Positions 9,151-18,405 of a stretch of DNA of 64,000 bases are shown here, in pieces; position 1 is the first letter of the stretch; the number at the start of each line of letters is the position of its first letter. The stretch is from Marinobacter antarcticus (lineage in GTDB: Bacteria > Pseudomonadota > Gammaproteobacteria > Pseudomonadales > Oleiphilaceae): the NCBI RefSeq assembly GCF_900142385.1, contig NZ_FRAQ01000003.1, positions 214,044 through 278,043 of the forward strand, read 5' to 3'. The notes under the pieces are model-generated. The model worked only from the letters and a program-made list of their open reading frames with translations, made no database searches and was not told the origin of the DNA. A program made the translations under genes and the position numbers.

Positions 9151-10464
9151 ATGAGTGTTCAGGAACCTCGCAAACACAAGATGAGCCCACCCAGGACTAT
9201 TGCGGTAACTGGTGGTAAAGGGGGTGTCGGTAAAACATCGGTAGCCCTTAACCTGGCGCTTACTCTGGCTCGTCAGGAAAAGCGCGTGCTGTTGCTGGAC
9301 GGCGACACCGACCTTGCCAACGTCAGCATTATGCTGGGCCTCTATCCAGAGCGAACGCTTGCAAATGTGGTTGCCGGTGAGTGTCGTCTCGAGGATATTC
9401 TGCTGGAGGCGGATTTCGGCCTGCACATTGTTCCCGGTGCTTCCGGTGTCCAGGAATGCATGGACATGGAGCCCGAAGACAGTTTTCGGATCCTGCGTGC
9501 CCTCTCGAAACTTGAAAGCCGGTACGATTACGTCATAACGGACACTGCAGCCGGCCTTCAGCCCGCTGCTTTGCACATGATTGCCGCGGCTGAGTTGGCT
9601 TGTGTTGTTGTTACTCCTGATCCCGCCTCGATAACGGATGCGTTTTCCCTGATCAAAGTGCTGAAACGCCGTGGTTACCGGAGAACGCCCAGTGTACTGA
9701 TCAATATGGCGCAGGGTGCCAGCCAGGCCCGTTCGGTGTTCCAGCGCCTCGATTCGGCGGCCCGGCGCCATCTGCAATGCTCTCTTCATTACATGGGCGG
9801 TATCTGGCGCGACGAGACCCTGCGCCAGTCGGTGCTGAATCAGAGGCCCGTTGCACTGTTGCCGGTTTCCGATCCGTCTTGTCGCCAATTCAGCACGCTG
9901 GCAGACATGCTGGATGTGCGTTTATCGCAATCGCCCGCTCGTAAAGCCGGCATCGCGGCCTACTGGCATTCCGTCTCGAAGCGGCAACCGGCGCGCAAGC
10001 AAAAGGCTGATACGGCTGCGCCCGCAGTGGCCAGCCCCCGCGAACGCTGCCTGCAGGCAGTTGGCGAACTGGAAGCTGTATTCGGGCAGGCACCGGAGAG
10101 TGCACTGCTGCGCTACGATGCGTTCACCCGCTTGTTCGCGCTGCTAGGCCGGACGCCAGACAGTGATACCGTTGAAATTATCCAGGCAGGGCTTGGTGCC
10201 ATCGACTGGGAACCCCTGGTTCCTGAGCAGCGTGAGCATCTGGCAGCTCATCTGAGACATCTTGCGGATGAGATCTGGGTATCTTCTGACGCCAGCGAGA
10301 GCGAGCAGGAATCCTCGCAGCCTGTGCTTCCCGAGCCCTTTTACGACCGCATCAGTTTTGGTGATCAGGACAAGCTTGTCAGGGTTTTGAAAGAACAACC
10401 CTCCGATATTTCTTTGAATAACTTCCTTCGGTCACTGGCTGGCAAGGAAAATAACGACGGCTGA
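9151..10464 (+). CDS. MinD/FlhG-like P-loop ATPase
   Basis: SIMIBI-class ATPase of 437 residues. The deviant Walker A TGGKGGVGKTS spans about 20-30, followed by LLLDGDTDLANVS and YDYVITDTAAG (Walker B). This is the pattern of the FlhG/FleN/YlxH subgroup of the MinD family. FlhG controls flagellar number and place, but no flagellar genes are nearby and about 170 extra C-terminal residues follow the ATPase core, so the cargo is unknown. ATG 9151 is used because AAGGA lies upstream and the extension from 9085 looks non-conserved. It lies just upstream of the fatty acyl reductase, with 168 bases between. ATPase call secure; role not. Confidence 0.8.
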   Translation: MSVQEPRKHKMSPPRTIAVTGGKGGVGKTSVALNLALTLARQEKRVLLLDGDTDLANVSIMLGLYPERTLANVVAGECRLEDILLEADFGLHIVPGASGVQECMDMEPEDSFRILRALSKLESRYDYVITDTAAGLQPAALHMIAAAELACVVVTPDPASITDAFSLIKVLKRRGYRRTPSVLINMAQGASQARSVFQRLDSAARRHLQCSLHYMGGIWRDETLRQSVLNQRPVALLPVSDPSCRQFSTLADMLDVRLSQSPARKAGIAAYWHSVSKRQPARKQKADTAAPAVASPRERCLQAVGELEAVFGQAPESALLRYDAFTRLFALLGRTPDSDTVEIIQAGLGAIDWEPLVPEQREHLAAHLRHLADEIWVSSDASESEQESSQPVLPEPFYDRISFGDQDKLVRVLKEQPSDISLNNFLRSLAGKENNDG

Positions 10465-10470
10465 GGGGTC

Positions 10471-10606
10471 ACGATCAAATACTGCTGTACAGACATGCCG
10501 GTTAATCCGTCATTTCATCAGTGTTGTTTGTGGCGTAGCGTTCTGGTGATAGCCATGCAGTTGGTCACGGCACTGTCATAGAGATTGTGCAACGATCAAT
10601 TACTGC
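10471..10606 (+). repeat. Pair of 15-bp direct repeats before the fatty acyl reductase gene
   Basis: ACGATCAAATACTGC at 10471-10485 recurs as ACGATCAATTACTGC at 10592-10606 (14 of 15 bases identical), start to start 121 bases apart. The second copy ends about 26 bases before the ATG of the reductase. The pair may be operator half-sites for a transcription factor, or the residue of a small duplication; nothing else in the interval decides. Confidence 0.5.
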
Positions 10607-10632
10607 AGGGATCCGGGAAAAGGAGTTTTCAC

Positions 10633-12171
10633 ATGGTAAGGCAGCAAAAGGGGGCGGGAGTGTCTTCGTCAAAGGTGCTCGAGCAACTTCGAGGCAAGCA
10701 TGTCCTGATTACGGGCACCACGGGCTTTCTTGGAAAAGTCGTTCTGGAAAAACTGATTCGTGCTGTGCCGGACATTGGGGGCGTGCATCTGCTGATACGA
10801 GGCAATGCTCGTCACCCTGACGCACACAGTCGTTTTCTTGCTGAAATTGCGACCTCGTCAGTATTTGATCGCCTGCGACAGGAGAACGGCCAGGCTTTCG
10901 AGGTTTTTCTGGAAGAGCGCCTTCACTGTGTCACAGGAGAAGCAACACAGCCCGGTTTTGGTCTGCAGCCTGAAGCGTTCCGAAAACTGGCGGACAGTAT
11001 TGATGCCGTTATTAACTCCGCCGCCAGCGTCAATTTCCGAGAGGAACTGGACAAAGCTCTGTCTATCAACACCTTGTGCCTGGAAAATATTGCAGAGTTG
11101 GCGCGCCAGAACCCGTCGCTTGCAGTTATTCAGGTGTCGACCTGCTACGTAAACGGCATGAATTCGGGACAGATTACCGAGTCGGTTATAAAGCCTGCGG
11201 GCGAAGGGATCCCCCGCAGCCGTGCTGGCTATTATGAAATTGAAGAGCTGGTTCGGCTACTTAAAGACAGCATTGCGGACGTGCGCTCGCGCTACTCGGG
11301 CAAAATGCTGGAGCGCAAACTCGTGGATCTGGGTATCCGTGAGGCAAACCGCTACGGCTGGAGCGATACCTATACCTTGACCAAATGGCTGGGTGAGCAG
11401 TTGTTGATGAAGGGTCTGGAAGGTCGGGCCCTTACAATTGTGCGCCCATCCATTATCGAGAGCGCTCTGGAAGAGCCTGTACCAGGCTGGATTGAGGGCG
11501 TGAAAGTGGCTGATGCCATCATTCTTGCCTACGCCAGAGAAAAAGTAACGGTATTCCCCGGTAAACGCTCCGGGATTATTGATGTCATCCCCGTCGACCT
11601 TGTGGCGAACTCTATTATCCTGGCAGTCGCGGAGGCTCTTGGTGAGCCTTCCCGGCAGTGGGTCTATCAGTGCTGCAGTGGCAGCTCCAATCCGGTGTCT
11701 CTGGGTGAGTTTATTGATCACCTGATGGCGGAAGCCAAAACCAATTACGCAGCCTATGAGCGGCTTTTCTATCGCCAGCCGGTCAAGCCCTTCTTTGCGG
11801 TGAACCGGGCCTTGTTCGATGCCCTGGTGGGTGGTGCGCGCATTCCGCTCAGCATGACCCGTCGCATGATGCGTCTGCTGGGGCAGGATCGTGAACTCAA
11901 AGTATTGCGAAACCTTGATACTACCCGCTCACTGGCAACCATTTTTGGTTTCTACACCGCGCCGGATTATATATTCCGCAACGATGATCTGCTGGCGCTG
12001 GCATCGCGCATGGGCGAGATAGACAAGGCTCTGTTTCCGGTGGATGCTCGCCAGATCGACTGGGCGGTGTATCTGCGCAAGATCCATCTCGCAGGTCTGA
12101 ATCGTTATGCGCTCAAGGCAAAAAGTAAGCCTCGCCCGCGTTCCTCAAGGGCCCGCAAGCAAGCGGCCTGA
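10633..12171 (+). CDS. Fatty acyl-CoA reductase (alcohol-forming, wax-ester pathway)
   Basis: Reduces long-chain acyl-CoA (and fatty aldehyde) with NADPH to fatty alcohol, which wax ester synthase then joins to acyl-CoA. It has 512 residues. The NADP-binding GTTGFLG is at 28-34 and the extended-SDR active site Y247xxxK251 (YTLTK) is in a context typical of male-sterility/FAR proteins. The sequence agrees over long stretches with the roughly 513-residue Marinobacter aquaeolei reductase as I recall it. The C-terminus ends in a basic tail. ATG 10633 has an AAAAGGAG site; the in-frame extension to 10585 lacks one. It appears monocistronic. No wax ester synthase gene is in the window. Confidence 0.93.
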   Translation: MVRQQKGAGVSSSKVLEQLRGKHVLITGTTGFLGKVVLEKLIRAVPDIGGVHLLIRGNARHPDAHSRFLAEIATSSVFDRLRQENGQAFEVFLEERLHCVTGEATQPGFGLQPEAFRKLADSIDAVINSAASVNFREELDKALSINTLCLENIAELARQNPSLAVIQVSTCYVNGMNSGQITESVIKPAGEGIPRSRAGYYEIEELVRLLKDSIADVRSRYSGKMLERKLVDLGIREANRYGWSDTYTLTKWLGEQLLMKGLEGRALTIVRPSIIESALEEPVPGWIEGVKVADAIILAYAREKVTVFPGKRSGIIDVIPVDLVANSIILAVAEALGEPSRQWVYQCCSGSSNPVSLGEFIDHLMAEAKTNYAAYERLFYRQPVKPFFAVNRALFDALVGGARIPLSMTRRMMRLLGQDRELKVLRNLDTTRSLATIFGFYTAPDYIFRNDDLLALASRMGEIDKALFPVDARQIDWAVYLRKIHLAGLNRYALKAKSKPRPRSSRARKQAA

Positions 12172-12335
12172 CCATGCTGCGCTAAAAATTCAAGTGTGTT
12201 AGGACGTTAGTCTAATTCATTGTTTGGTGGCACACATGGTGAACTACAGCTATGTGTCCGCAGGGCCGGTGTGCCCTATCGCTCTGAATTAATAAAACCG
12301 ACAATGACAACAGACTCTGATCAAGGGGGAACACA

Positions 12336-14285
12336 ATGACTGATAAACACCTTTATCCGGTAAGCCCGGAAGTGGCCGAGCGGGCTTTGCTGAACCGTGA
12401 GCAGTATGACGAAATGTATCGTCAGTCAGTCGAAGATCCAGATACCTTTTGGGGCGAACATGGCAAGCGCCTGGAATGGATCAAGCCGTATTCTAAGGTC
12501 AAAAACACCACTTTTGATTACAACAACCTTTCCATTAAATGGTTTGAAGATGGGGAGCTGAATGCTTCTGCTAACTGTCTTGACCGTCACCTCGCTGCAC
12601 GAGGTGACCAGACGGCTATTATTTTCGAAGGCGATGACCCAGCCGATTCCCGTCACGTTACCTACCGCGAACTGCACGAAGAAACCAGTAAGTTTGCCAA
12701 CGTTCTGAAAGGCCTGGGCGTGAAGAAAGGTGACGTGGTCACTATCTATATGCCAATGATTGTTGAAACAGCCGTGGCCATGCTTGCCTGTGCGCGTATT
12801 GGCGCTATCCACTCTGTCGTCTTCGGTGGCTTCTCGCCCGAAGCGTTGGGTGCGCGGGTAGCCAACGGCAATTCCCGCTATGTAATCACCTCCGATGAAG
12901 GTCTTCGCGGTGGCCGTAAGATTCCTCTGAAAAAGAACGTGGATGCGGCTCTTAATAACCAAGAAGGTGCGAAGGTCGAGAAAGTTATCGTTGTCAGCCG
13001 CACCGGTAACAAAGACGTGCCCTGGAACGAAGGGCGCGATGAGCGCTATGAGGATCTGATGGAGTCTGCCTCTGCAGATTGCCCACCAGAGCCCATGAAC
13101 GCAGAAGACCCTTTGTTCATGCTTTACACCTCGGGTTCGACCGGCGCGCCCAAAGGCGTCCTGCATACGACTGGCGGTTACATGGTATACGCATCCATGA
13201 CCCACGAGTACGTATTCGATTACCACGACGGTGATGTTTACTGGTGTACGGCAGACTTTGGCTGGGTAACCGGCCACAGCTATATTTTGTATGGCCCGCT
13301 GTGTAACGGTGCGATCTCCGTGCTGTTCGAAGGTGTGCCAAACTACCCTGACAGCTCTCGCATGGGTCAGATTGTCGATAAGCATCAGGTGAACATTCTG
13401 TATACAGCGCCGACCGCAATCCGGGCCCTGATGGCCGAAGGCGAAGCGTGCATGAACGGCACAACCCGTAAGAGTCTGAAGTTGCTTGGCTCAGTAGGTG
13501 AACCGATCAACCCGGAAGCCTGGGAATGGTACCATCGTGTTATCGGCAACAGCCAATGCCCCATTGTGGATACCTGGTGGCAAACAGAAACTGGCGGCAT
13601 TCTGATTTCACCATTGCCCGGTGCGGTGGACCTGAAGCCCGGCTCTGCGACATTGCCGTTCTTCGGCGTGCTGCCTGGCTTGGTCGATAGCGAAGGTAAT
13701 TTGCTGGAAGGCAAGACCGATGGCAATCTCGTGATTCTGGACAGCTGGCCTGGGCAGATGCGCACGATTTATGGCGATCACGAGCGTTTTATTCAGACGT
13801 ATTTCAGCGCTTATAAAGGTATGTACTTTACCGGCGATGGTGCTCGTCGTGATGAAGACGGTTATTACTGGATTACCGGCCGCGTTGATGACGTGCTCAA
13901 CGTATCCGGGCACCGCCTGGGTACTGCTGAGGTTGAAAGCGCTCTGGTAGCTCACGACAAGGTTGCCGAAGCCGCTGTTGTTGGCTTTCCCCACGACATC
14001 AAGGGGCAGGGTATCTATGTCTATGTGACCCTTATGCAGGGCGAAGAGCCTTCAGATGAGCTCAAAAAGGAACTGGTACAGTGGGTTCGCAAGGAAATCG
14101 GCCCGATTGCGTCTCCGGATGTGATTCAGTGGGCACCGGGCTTGCCTAAAACACGATCAGGCAAGATTATGCGCCGGATTTTGCGTAAGATTGCAGCTAA
14201 TGAACACGACCAGCTGGGTGATACTTCTACCTTGGCAGATCCTGGTGTGGTGGATGAGCTCATCGGCAGTCGCGAGTTCAAATAA
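12336..14285 (+). CDS. acs: Acetyl-CoA synthetase
   Basis: Converts acetate, ATP and CoA to acetyl-CoA via acetyl-AMP. Its 649 residues match the usual length. The adenylate-forming motif [15 protein letters not shown] lies near 265-280, [10 protein letters not shown] near 410, and the C-terminal lysine motif [11 protein letters not shown] near 605 is the normal site of regulatory acetylation. AAGGGGGAA lies before the ATG. The 164-base upstream gap has an imperfect inverted repeat (ACACAT/ATGTGT near 12233-12257) but no promoter I can assign. It is followed after 40 bases by an ErdR-like regulator that probably controls it. Confidence 0.97.
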   Translation: MTDKHLYPVSPEVAERALLNREQYDEMYRQSVEDPDTFWGEHGKRLEWIKPYSKVKNTTFDYNNLSIKWFEDGELNASANCLDRHLAARGDQTAIIFEGDDPADSRHVTYRELHEETSKFANVLKGLGVKKGDVVTIYMPMIVETAVAMLACARIGAIHSVVFGGFSPEALGARVANGNSRYVITSDEGLRGGRKIPLKKNVDAALNNQEGAKVEKVIVVSRTGNKDVPWNEGRDERYEDLMESASADCPPEPMNAEDPLFMLYTSGSTGAPKGVLHTTGGYMVYASMTHEYVFDYHDGDVYWCTADFGWVTGHSYILYGPLCNGAISVLFEGVPNYPDSSRMGQIVDKHQVNILYTAPTAIRALMAEGEACMNGTTRKSLKLLGSVGEPINPEAWEWYHRVIGNSQCPIVDTWWQTETGGILISPLPGAVDLKPGSATLPFFGVLPGLVDSEGNLLEGKTDGNLVILDSWPGQMRTIYGDHERFIQTYFSAYKGMYFTGDGARRDEDGYYWITGRVDDVLNVSGHRLGTAEVESALVAHDKVAEAAVVGFPHDIKGQGIYVYVTLMQGEEPSDELKKELVQWVRKEIGPIASPDVIQWAPGLPKTRSGKIMRRILRKIAANEHDQLGDTSTLADPGVVDELIGSREFK

Positions 14286-14325
14286 GGTCTGAAAGCAGGC
14301 CGCAAACCTGTGAGGAATCGGTTTA

Positions 14326-14991
14326 ATGACACAAACAATTATCGTCGCTGATGATCATCCGCTGTTTCGGGCTGCCCTGAAGCAGGCGGTCAATCAAGCG
14401 GTACCTGATGCACAGACCGTAGAAGTTGATAGCATCAAGGCACTTCAGGCGTCGGTAGATTCGCACCCGGATGCAGATCTGGTTCTGCTTGATCTCAACA
14501 TGCCGGGTGCCCACGGTTTTTCCGGGCTGGTGTTCATGCGTGGACAGTATCCCGGGTTGCCGGTGGTGGTTGTGTCTGGCTCGGAAGAACTGCAGGTTAT
14601 GCGGCGCTCGATTGATTACGGGGCGTCTGGCTTTATTCCAAAATCGGCGCCACTGCCCACCATTACGGAGGCAATCCGAGCCATTCTTGAAGGCGATGTC
14701 TGGTTGCCGGAAGGTGTGGCAGACAAGCTGGAGCGCATGCATCCGGATACCACCGACTTCTCCGAGAAGCTGGCATCATTGACCCCTCAGCAGTTCAGGG
14801 TTCTCGGTATGCTGGCAGAAGGGCTGCTGAACAAACAGATTGCTTATGATCTGGATGTGTCCGAGGCTACCATCAAGGCACATATTACGGCTGTATTTCG
14901 GAAGCTTGGGGTTCGTAACCGCACTCAGGCGGTTATCGCAATACAGCAGATGGAGATTGATCCTTCTGATCAGTCGTTGTCCGGAAGCTGA
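14326..14991 (+). CDS. NarL/LuxR-type response regulator, ErdR-like
   Basis: DNA-binding response regulator of 221 residues. The receiver has the acidic pocket ADDHP, phospho-acceptor D56 (LLDLNMPG) and the conserved lysine in IPKSAP. The LuxR-type helix-turn-helix is at about 150-210 (LTPQQFRVL...NKQIAYDLDVSEATIKAH). In Pseudomonas the related regulator ErdR activates acetyl-CoA synthetase, and here the gene directly follows acs, so control of acetate use is inferred. The cognate kinase is not in the window. TGAGGA lies before the ATG. A strong symmetric terminator follows. Confidence 0.88.
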   Translation: MTQTIIVADDHPLFRAALKQAVNQAVPDAQTVEVDSIKALQASVDSHPDADLVLLDLNMPGAHGFSGLVFMRGQYPGLPVVVVSGSEELQVMRRSIDYGASGFIPKSAPLPTITEAIRAILEGDVWLPEGVADKLERMHPDTTDFSEKLASLTPQQFRVLGMLAEGLLNKQIAYDLDVSEATIKAHITAVFRKLGVRNRTQAVIAIQQMEIDPSDQSLSGS

Positions 14992-15014
14992 ATCTCAGTT
15001 TTCGGGCTGAATAA

Positions 15015-15047
15015 AAAACGGGAACCCGCGGGTTCCCGTTTTTTTGG
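15015..15047. terminator. Bidirectional intrinsic terminator
   Basis: A perfect palindrome, CGGGAACCC facing GGGTTCCCG, with an A-run on its left and a T-run on its right, lies between the convergent ErdR-like gene and the hydroxyacid dehydrogenase. It can terminate in both directions. Confidence 0.9.
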
Positions 15048-15068
15048 CCGACTGCTCGCCCTGGAGGG

Positions 15069-16052
15069 TCATTTACTCCCGGCGTAACCCAGTTCTTTGT
15101 TGACTAGATTGAACAGCTCTCCGTCCTTGTGCCAGCGGTCAAAGTTCTCAAGAAACTGATCGGTAAGGGCTCGCTTCCAGCCGATAAAGTCACCGGCCAT
15201 GTGCGCCGTCATCGTAACGTTTTCCATGTCCCACAGAGGATGATCCCCGGGTAATGGCTCCTCCTCAAACACATCAAGCCCTGCGCCGGCGATCTCACCG
15301 CTCTCGAGCGCAGCAATCAGATCGTCGGTTTTTACAATCGGCCCGCGCCCGATATTGATCAGGCGCGCCGTATTTTTCATTGCTTTGAATGCCTTCTCGT
15401 CAAACAGACCCTCTGTTTGCGGTGTAAGCGGTGCGGCGATAACGACATAATCAGCATGGCCCAGCTGTTCATACAGATCGTCATTGCCGTGCACCGCAAC
15501 AAAGTCGGGGTCGTCTGTGCGGGCTGTTCTGGCAATGCCGTGTGGTCTCAAGCCAGCAGCTGCAACAAGACGCCCGATCTGGCGACCGATGGAGCCCGCA
15601 CCTACAACCAGAACCTGTTTGCCTTCGGCTCTTTCAGTGTCCCGGTGTTTCCACTGGTGCTTCAGTTGCAAACGGATAGAGCCCGGGAAATCCTTGGCGA
15701 ACATCAGAATGGTGCACAACACATATTCGGCGATAGTCCGGTCGAATATGCCTCTGGCATTGGTGACCACCACATTGCCTTTGGTGAGGGCAGGGAACAT
15801 CAGAGCATCCACCCCGGCACTGGTCGCGTGGATCCATTTCAGCTTGTCAGCGCAGCCCCAGGCGGCCTCAAGGGCCTCGGTGCGAAAATCCGTCACCATC
15901 ATTACATCGGTGCCTGGCAGGCTGCTACGCAGAGTTTTCTCGTCACTGGCGAAACGCACTTCTGCGCGTGCCCTGAGTGAATCCATGCCCGGTGGCTCTT
16001 GTTCTCCGGGCGCGGTGAGAACGGTTACCACGGGCTTGCTGCGCTGAGTCAT
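15069..16052 (-). CDS. D-2-hydroxyacid dehydrogenase family protein
   Basis: NAD(P)-dependent reductase of 2-oxoacids such as glyoxylate or hydroxypyruvate; exact substrate unknown. It has 327 residues. The dinucleotide fold has GAGSIGRQIG near 150. The catalytic triad is visible as Arg in NIGRGP (near 235), Glu in FEEEPLP (near 265) and His in TAHMAG (near 284). It is divergent from an aminotransferase gene, a pairing that could link 2-oxoacid reduction with transamination, but this is only context. The start ATG 16052 follows GGAGG on the minus strand. Confidence 0.88.
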   Translation of the reverse strand: MTQRSKPVVTVLTAPGEQEPPGMDSLRARAEVRFASDEKTLRSSLPGTDVMMVTDFRTEALEAAWGCADKLKWIHATSAGVDALMFPALTKGNVVVTNARGIFDRTIAEYVLCTILMFAKDFPGSIRLQLKHQWKHRDTERAEGKQVLVVGAGSIGRQIGRLVAAAGLRPHGIARTARTDDPDFVAVHGNDDLYEQLGHADYVVIAAPLTPQTEGLFDEKAFKAMKNTARLINIGRGPIVKTDDLIAALESGEIAGAGLDVFEEEPLPGDHPLWDMENVTMTAHMAGDFIGWKRALTDQFLENFDRWHKDGELFNLVNKELGYAGSK

Positions 16053-16318
16053 TGAACCTCCGCCTGATCAGATCGCTGATTGTCGTATGTGTTTTTCCTG
16101 AGGCTTGTCATTCCCGCTGTCAGGCATTCGACACAGTTTGGTCGGCAGACGCCGTTGGGTCAACCTCGGCGCGGTTCAGTTGTTCCTGTGAAAGCTATTC
16201 TGGCACGTGCATATACTTACGCGATGTTTGTCTGCTTTTGTCTTGTATGCCTTGGCCTTACTGGCTAACCTGCAGGGGTAGTTCTTTTTTGCTCCCGTTC
16301 CCGTTGCAAGAGGTTGTT

Positions 16319-17545
16319 ATGGCAGACGCTACCAACAGAGACACCGGCCAAGACTCACCGCGGAAAGTGAAGTATCGGAAGACCAAGGCCAGTTGGAATC
16401 CTGCCATGCAGGCAGTCCCTGTGCCGGGTATTCGGCGCATGGTCAATATGGCGGCCACCATGAAGGATGTTATCCATCTTTCCATCGGCCAGCCGGATCT
16501 GCCGACGCCACGGCATATTATTGATGCCTACATAGATGCCCTGAACGCGGGACAGACCGGTTACACCATGGACGCCGGTTTACCCGAATTGCTGGTAGCG
16601 CTGAGGGACTATTACGGTAAGCGTTACAACCGTAAGCTCACCAGAGACAACATCCTGGTCACCAGTGGTGCCACCGAGGCCATGTATCTCGCAATTTCAG
16701 CGACAGCAGCGCCAGGGCGACAGTTCATTGTGACGGATCCCTCCTTCCTGCTATATGCGCCGCTGATTCGCATGAACGGTGGCGAGGTCAAGTTCGTACC
16801 AACCCAGGCGGCGAACAATCATCAGCTTGATCCTGATGAGGTGATACGTGCCATGGGGCCACGCACCTTTGCGCTGATACTCAATAACCCGAATAACCCA
16901 ACCGGAGCCGTGTACCCTCGCAGCACCGTGGAAACCATTCTGGAAGAGTGTGCATACCGGGGCATACAGGTTTACGCCGATGAGGTGTATGACCATCTGA
17001 TTTTTGATGACGATGATTTTGCCAGTGTCCTGAACTGTTCCATGGATCTGGACAACATCATGTGCATCAGCAGTTTTTCGAAAACCTACAGTATGGCGGG
17101 ACTGCGTATAGGTTGGGTGATCTCCAGCCAGGCGGCGATCAAATCCTTGCGGCGCTACCACATGTTTACGACCTCGGTTGCGAATACGCCTTCCCAGTTC
17201 GCCGGTGTGGCGGCGCTGACGGGCGATCAGCAGTGTGTAAGGGACATGCTGGGTATCTATCGGGAGCGCCGGGATAAAGTCGTGGAACTGATTGACCAGA
17301 CCCCATATATGACCGGGTACAAGCCAGGCGGCGCATTCTTCGCGTTCCCGGATTTGCCGCCCCATGTTGATGGTTCAGATCTGGCGCTGCGCATGCTCAA
17401 GGAAACAGGCGTATGCATGGTGCCGGGGGATGCCTTTGGCGAAGGCTGTACCAATGCCGTTCGTATCAGTTTCTCCACGACCTGTGAGAGGCTTGATGCT
17501 GCGTTTGATCGCATCATTCCGTGGATGGCTAAACAACAGTTCTGA
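16319..17545 (+). CDS. Class I/II PLP-dependent aminotransferase
   Basis: Fold-type I aminotransferase of 408 residues. Landmarks are IGQPDLPTP, TSGATEA, NNPNNPTGAVY (near 195), YADEVYDHL and the lysine that forms the PLP Schiff base in SSFSKTYSMAGLRIGW (near 258). Specificity, aspartate or another amino acid, cannot be set from sequence. ATG 16319 is preceded by AAGAGG; the open frame back to 16052 is rejected because it lacks family similarity. The 266 bases upstream hold no other gene that I can see. The next gene starts 9 bases after the stop, suggesting an operon. Confidence 0.9.
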   Translation: MADATNRDTGQDSPRKVKYRKTKASWNPAMQAVPVPGIRRMVNMAATMKDVIHLSIGQPDLPTPRHIIDAYIDALNAGQTGYTMDAGLPELLVALRDYYGKRYNRKLTRDNILVTSGATEAMYLAISATAAPGRQFIVTDPSFLLYAPLIRMNGGEVKFVPTQAANNHQLDPDEVIRAMGPRTFALILNNPNNPTGAVYPRSTVETILEECAYRGIQVYADEVYDHLIFDDDDFASVLNCSMDLDNIMCISSFSKTYSMAGLRIGWVISSQAAIKSLRRYHMFTTSVANTPSQFAGVAALTGDQQCVRDMLGIYRERRDKVVELIDQTPYMTGYKPGGAFFAFPDLPPHVDGSDLALRMLKETGVCMVPGDAFGEGCTNAVRISFSTTCERLDAAFDRIIPWMAKQQF

Positions 17546-17554
17546 GGAGTGCAT

Positions 17555-17746
17555 ATGTCGGCTCTGGATTCTGTACTTATCCAGTGCCCCTACTGTTGGG
17601 AGGCGCTGGATATCAGCGTCGATCCGTCAGTGGCGGAGCAGGAATACGTGGAAGACTGCCAGGTATGCTGCCAGCCCATTCTATTACGGGTTGTTTTCGA
17701 CGATAATCTCACTCCTCACGTAGAAGCCCGGGCCGAGAACGAGTAA
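17555..17746 (+). CDS. CPXCG-type small cysteine-rich protein
   Basis: A 63-residue protein with two CxxC pairs, CPYC near residue 10 and CQVC near 36, spaced as in the CPXCG cysteine-rich family, probably one zinc site. Function unknown in the family. ATG 17555 is chosen because TGAGGAG sits five bases upstream; a GTG two codons earlier is possible. It lies between the aminotransferase and a DUF1439 lipoprotein in the same orientation. Confidence 0.85.
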   Translation: MSALDSVLIQCPYCWEALDISVDPSVAEQEYVEDCQVCCQPILLRVVFDDNLTPHVEARAENE

Positions 17747-17772
17747 GCGGTCGCTCAATCCATGGAGAGTAA

Positions 17773-18348
17773 ATGATGAACAAACTGCACCTGAGTGGCC
17801 TTTGGGGCATGGTGTTTCTGGCGCTTGCCTTGTTCAGTGGCTGTGCCAGCATTTCACCCTATGCAATCTCGGAAGGAGAGCTGGAGCGTCACCTGCAGGA
17901 TGTGGTTCGTGATTACGATCGCACGCAGCTTAAGAACGGTTCTCCACTAAGCCTGAGCCTTGATAGCGCCGACGTTACCCTGGGACCGGATGGTCGTGAT
18001 GTGGCAGTGATTGATGTCAGAGGGCAGGTCGCACTGAACGCGTTTCTGGCCAAACTTCCGGTTGATATTGCTTTGAAAATTGAAGGTGCGCCGGTTTACG
18101 ACAGCAAGGAAAAAGCCATCTATATTCGCAGAATAAAACTGCTTGAAAGCAGTATTGATTCTGGTTTCTTCAAGGGCGATCTTGCGCCGGTCACTGACAG
18201 TGTGATGCGGGTTGTGGCTCAAATGCTGGAAACCATGCCGGTTTACCGCCTGGATGACACTAATCTCGCCCAGCGCATGTTCGGAATGGTACCTTTGGAT
18301 ATCCGTGTGGTACCAGGTCGTCTCGAATTTGTGATGGCTGATAAATAA
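17773..18348 (+). CDS. DUF1439 family lipoprotein
   Basis: A 191-residue envelope protein with a lipoprotein signal: hydrophobic stretch, then LFSGC with the acylated Cys near residue 24. Ser and not Asp... Ala-Ser follow the Cys, so outer-membrane sorting is expected. The rest fits DUF1439, related to lipid-binding domains of the periplasm, including the repeated IRRIKLLES and DIRVVPGRLEF strands. Likely last gene of the aminotransferase operon and followed by a terminator. Function unknown. Confidence 0.82.
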   Translation: MMNKLHLSGLWGMVFLALALFSGCASISPYAISEGELERHLQDVVRDYDRTQLKNGSPLSLSLDSADVTLGPDGRDVAVIDVRGQVALNAFLAKLPVDIALKIEGAPVYDSKEKAIYIRRIKLLESSIDSGFFKGDLAPVTDSVMRVVAQMLETMPVYRLDDTNLAQRMFGMVPLDIRVVPGRLEFVMADK

Positions 18349-18361
18349 GCGTCTACGAATA

Positions 18362-18398
18362 AAGCAGGGCCAGTAAACGTTTTCTGGCCCTGCTTATT
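18362..18398. terminator. Bidirectional intrinsic terminator
   Basis: Arms AAGCAGGGCCAG (18362-18373) and CTGGCCCTGCTT (18384-18395) form a perfect 12-bp stem with a 10-base loop between the convergent DUF1439 and tartrate/malate dehydrogenase genes. Confidence 0.9.
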
Positions 18399-18405
18399 CT
18401 GCCTC

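Noticed and set aside
14326..14742. Minus-strand open frames across acs, the reductase and the valine operon
   Set aside because: They are shadows of strong plus-strand genes, and none shows motifs or a ribosome site of its own.
16199..16222. TGGCACG at 16201, considered as the -24 part of a sigma-54 promoter
   Set aside because: The GC pair expected in the -12 element at the right distance is missing.
16052..16318. Long upstream extension of the aminotransferase frame
   Set aside because: It has no family similarity, crosses the divergent promoter region, and ATG 16319 has a good ribosome site.
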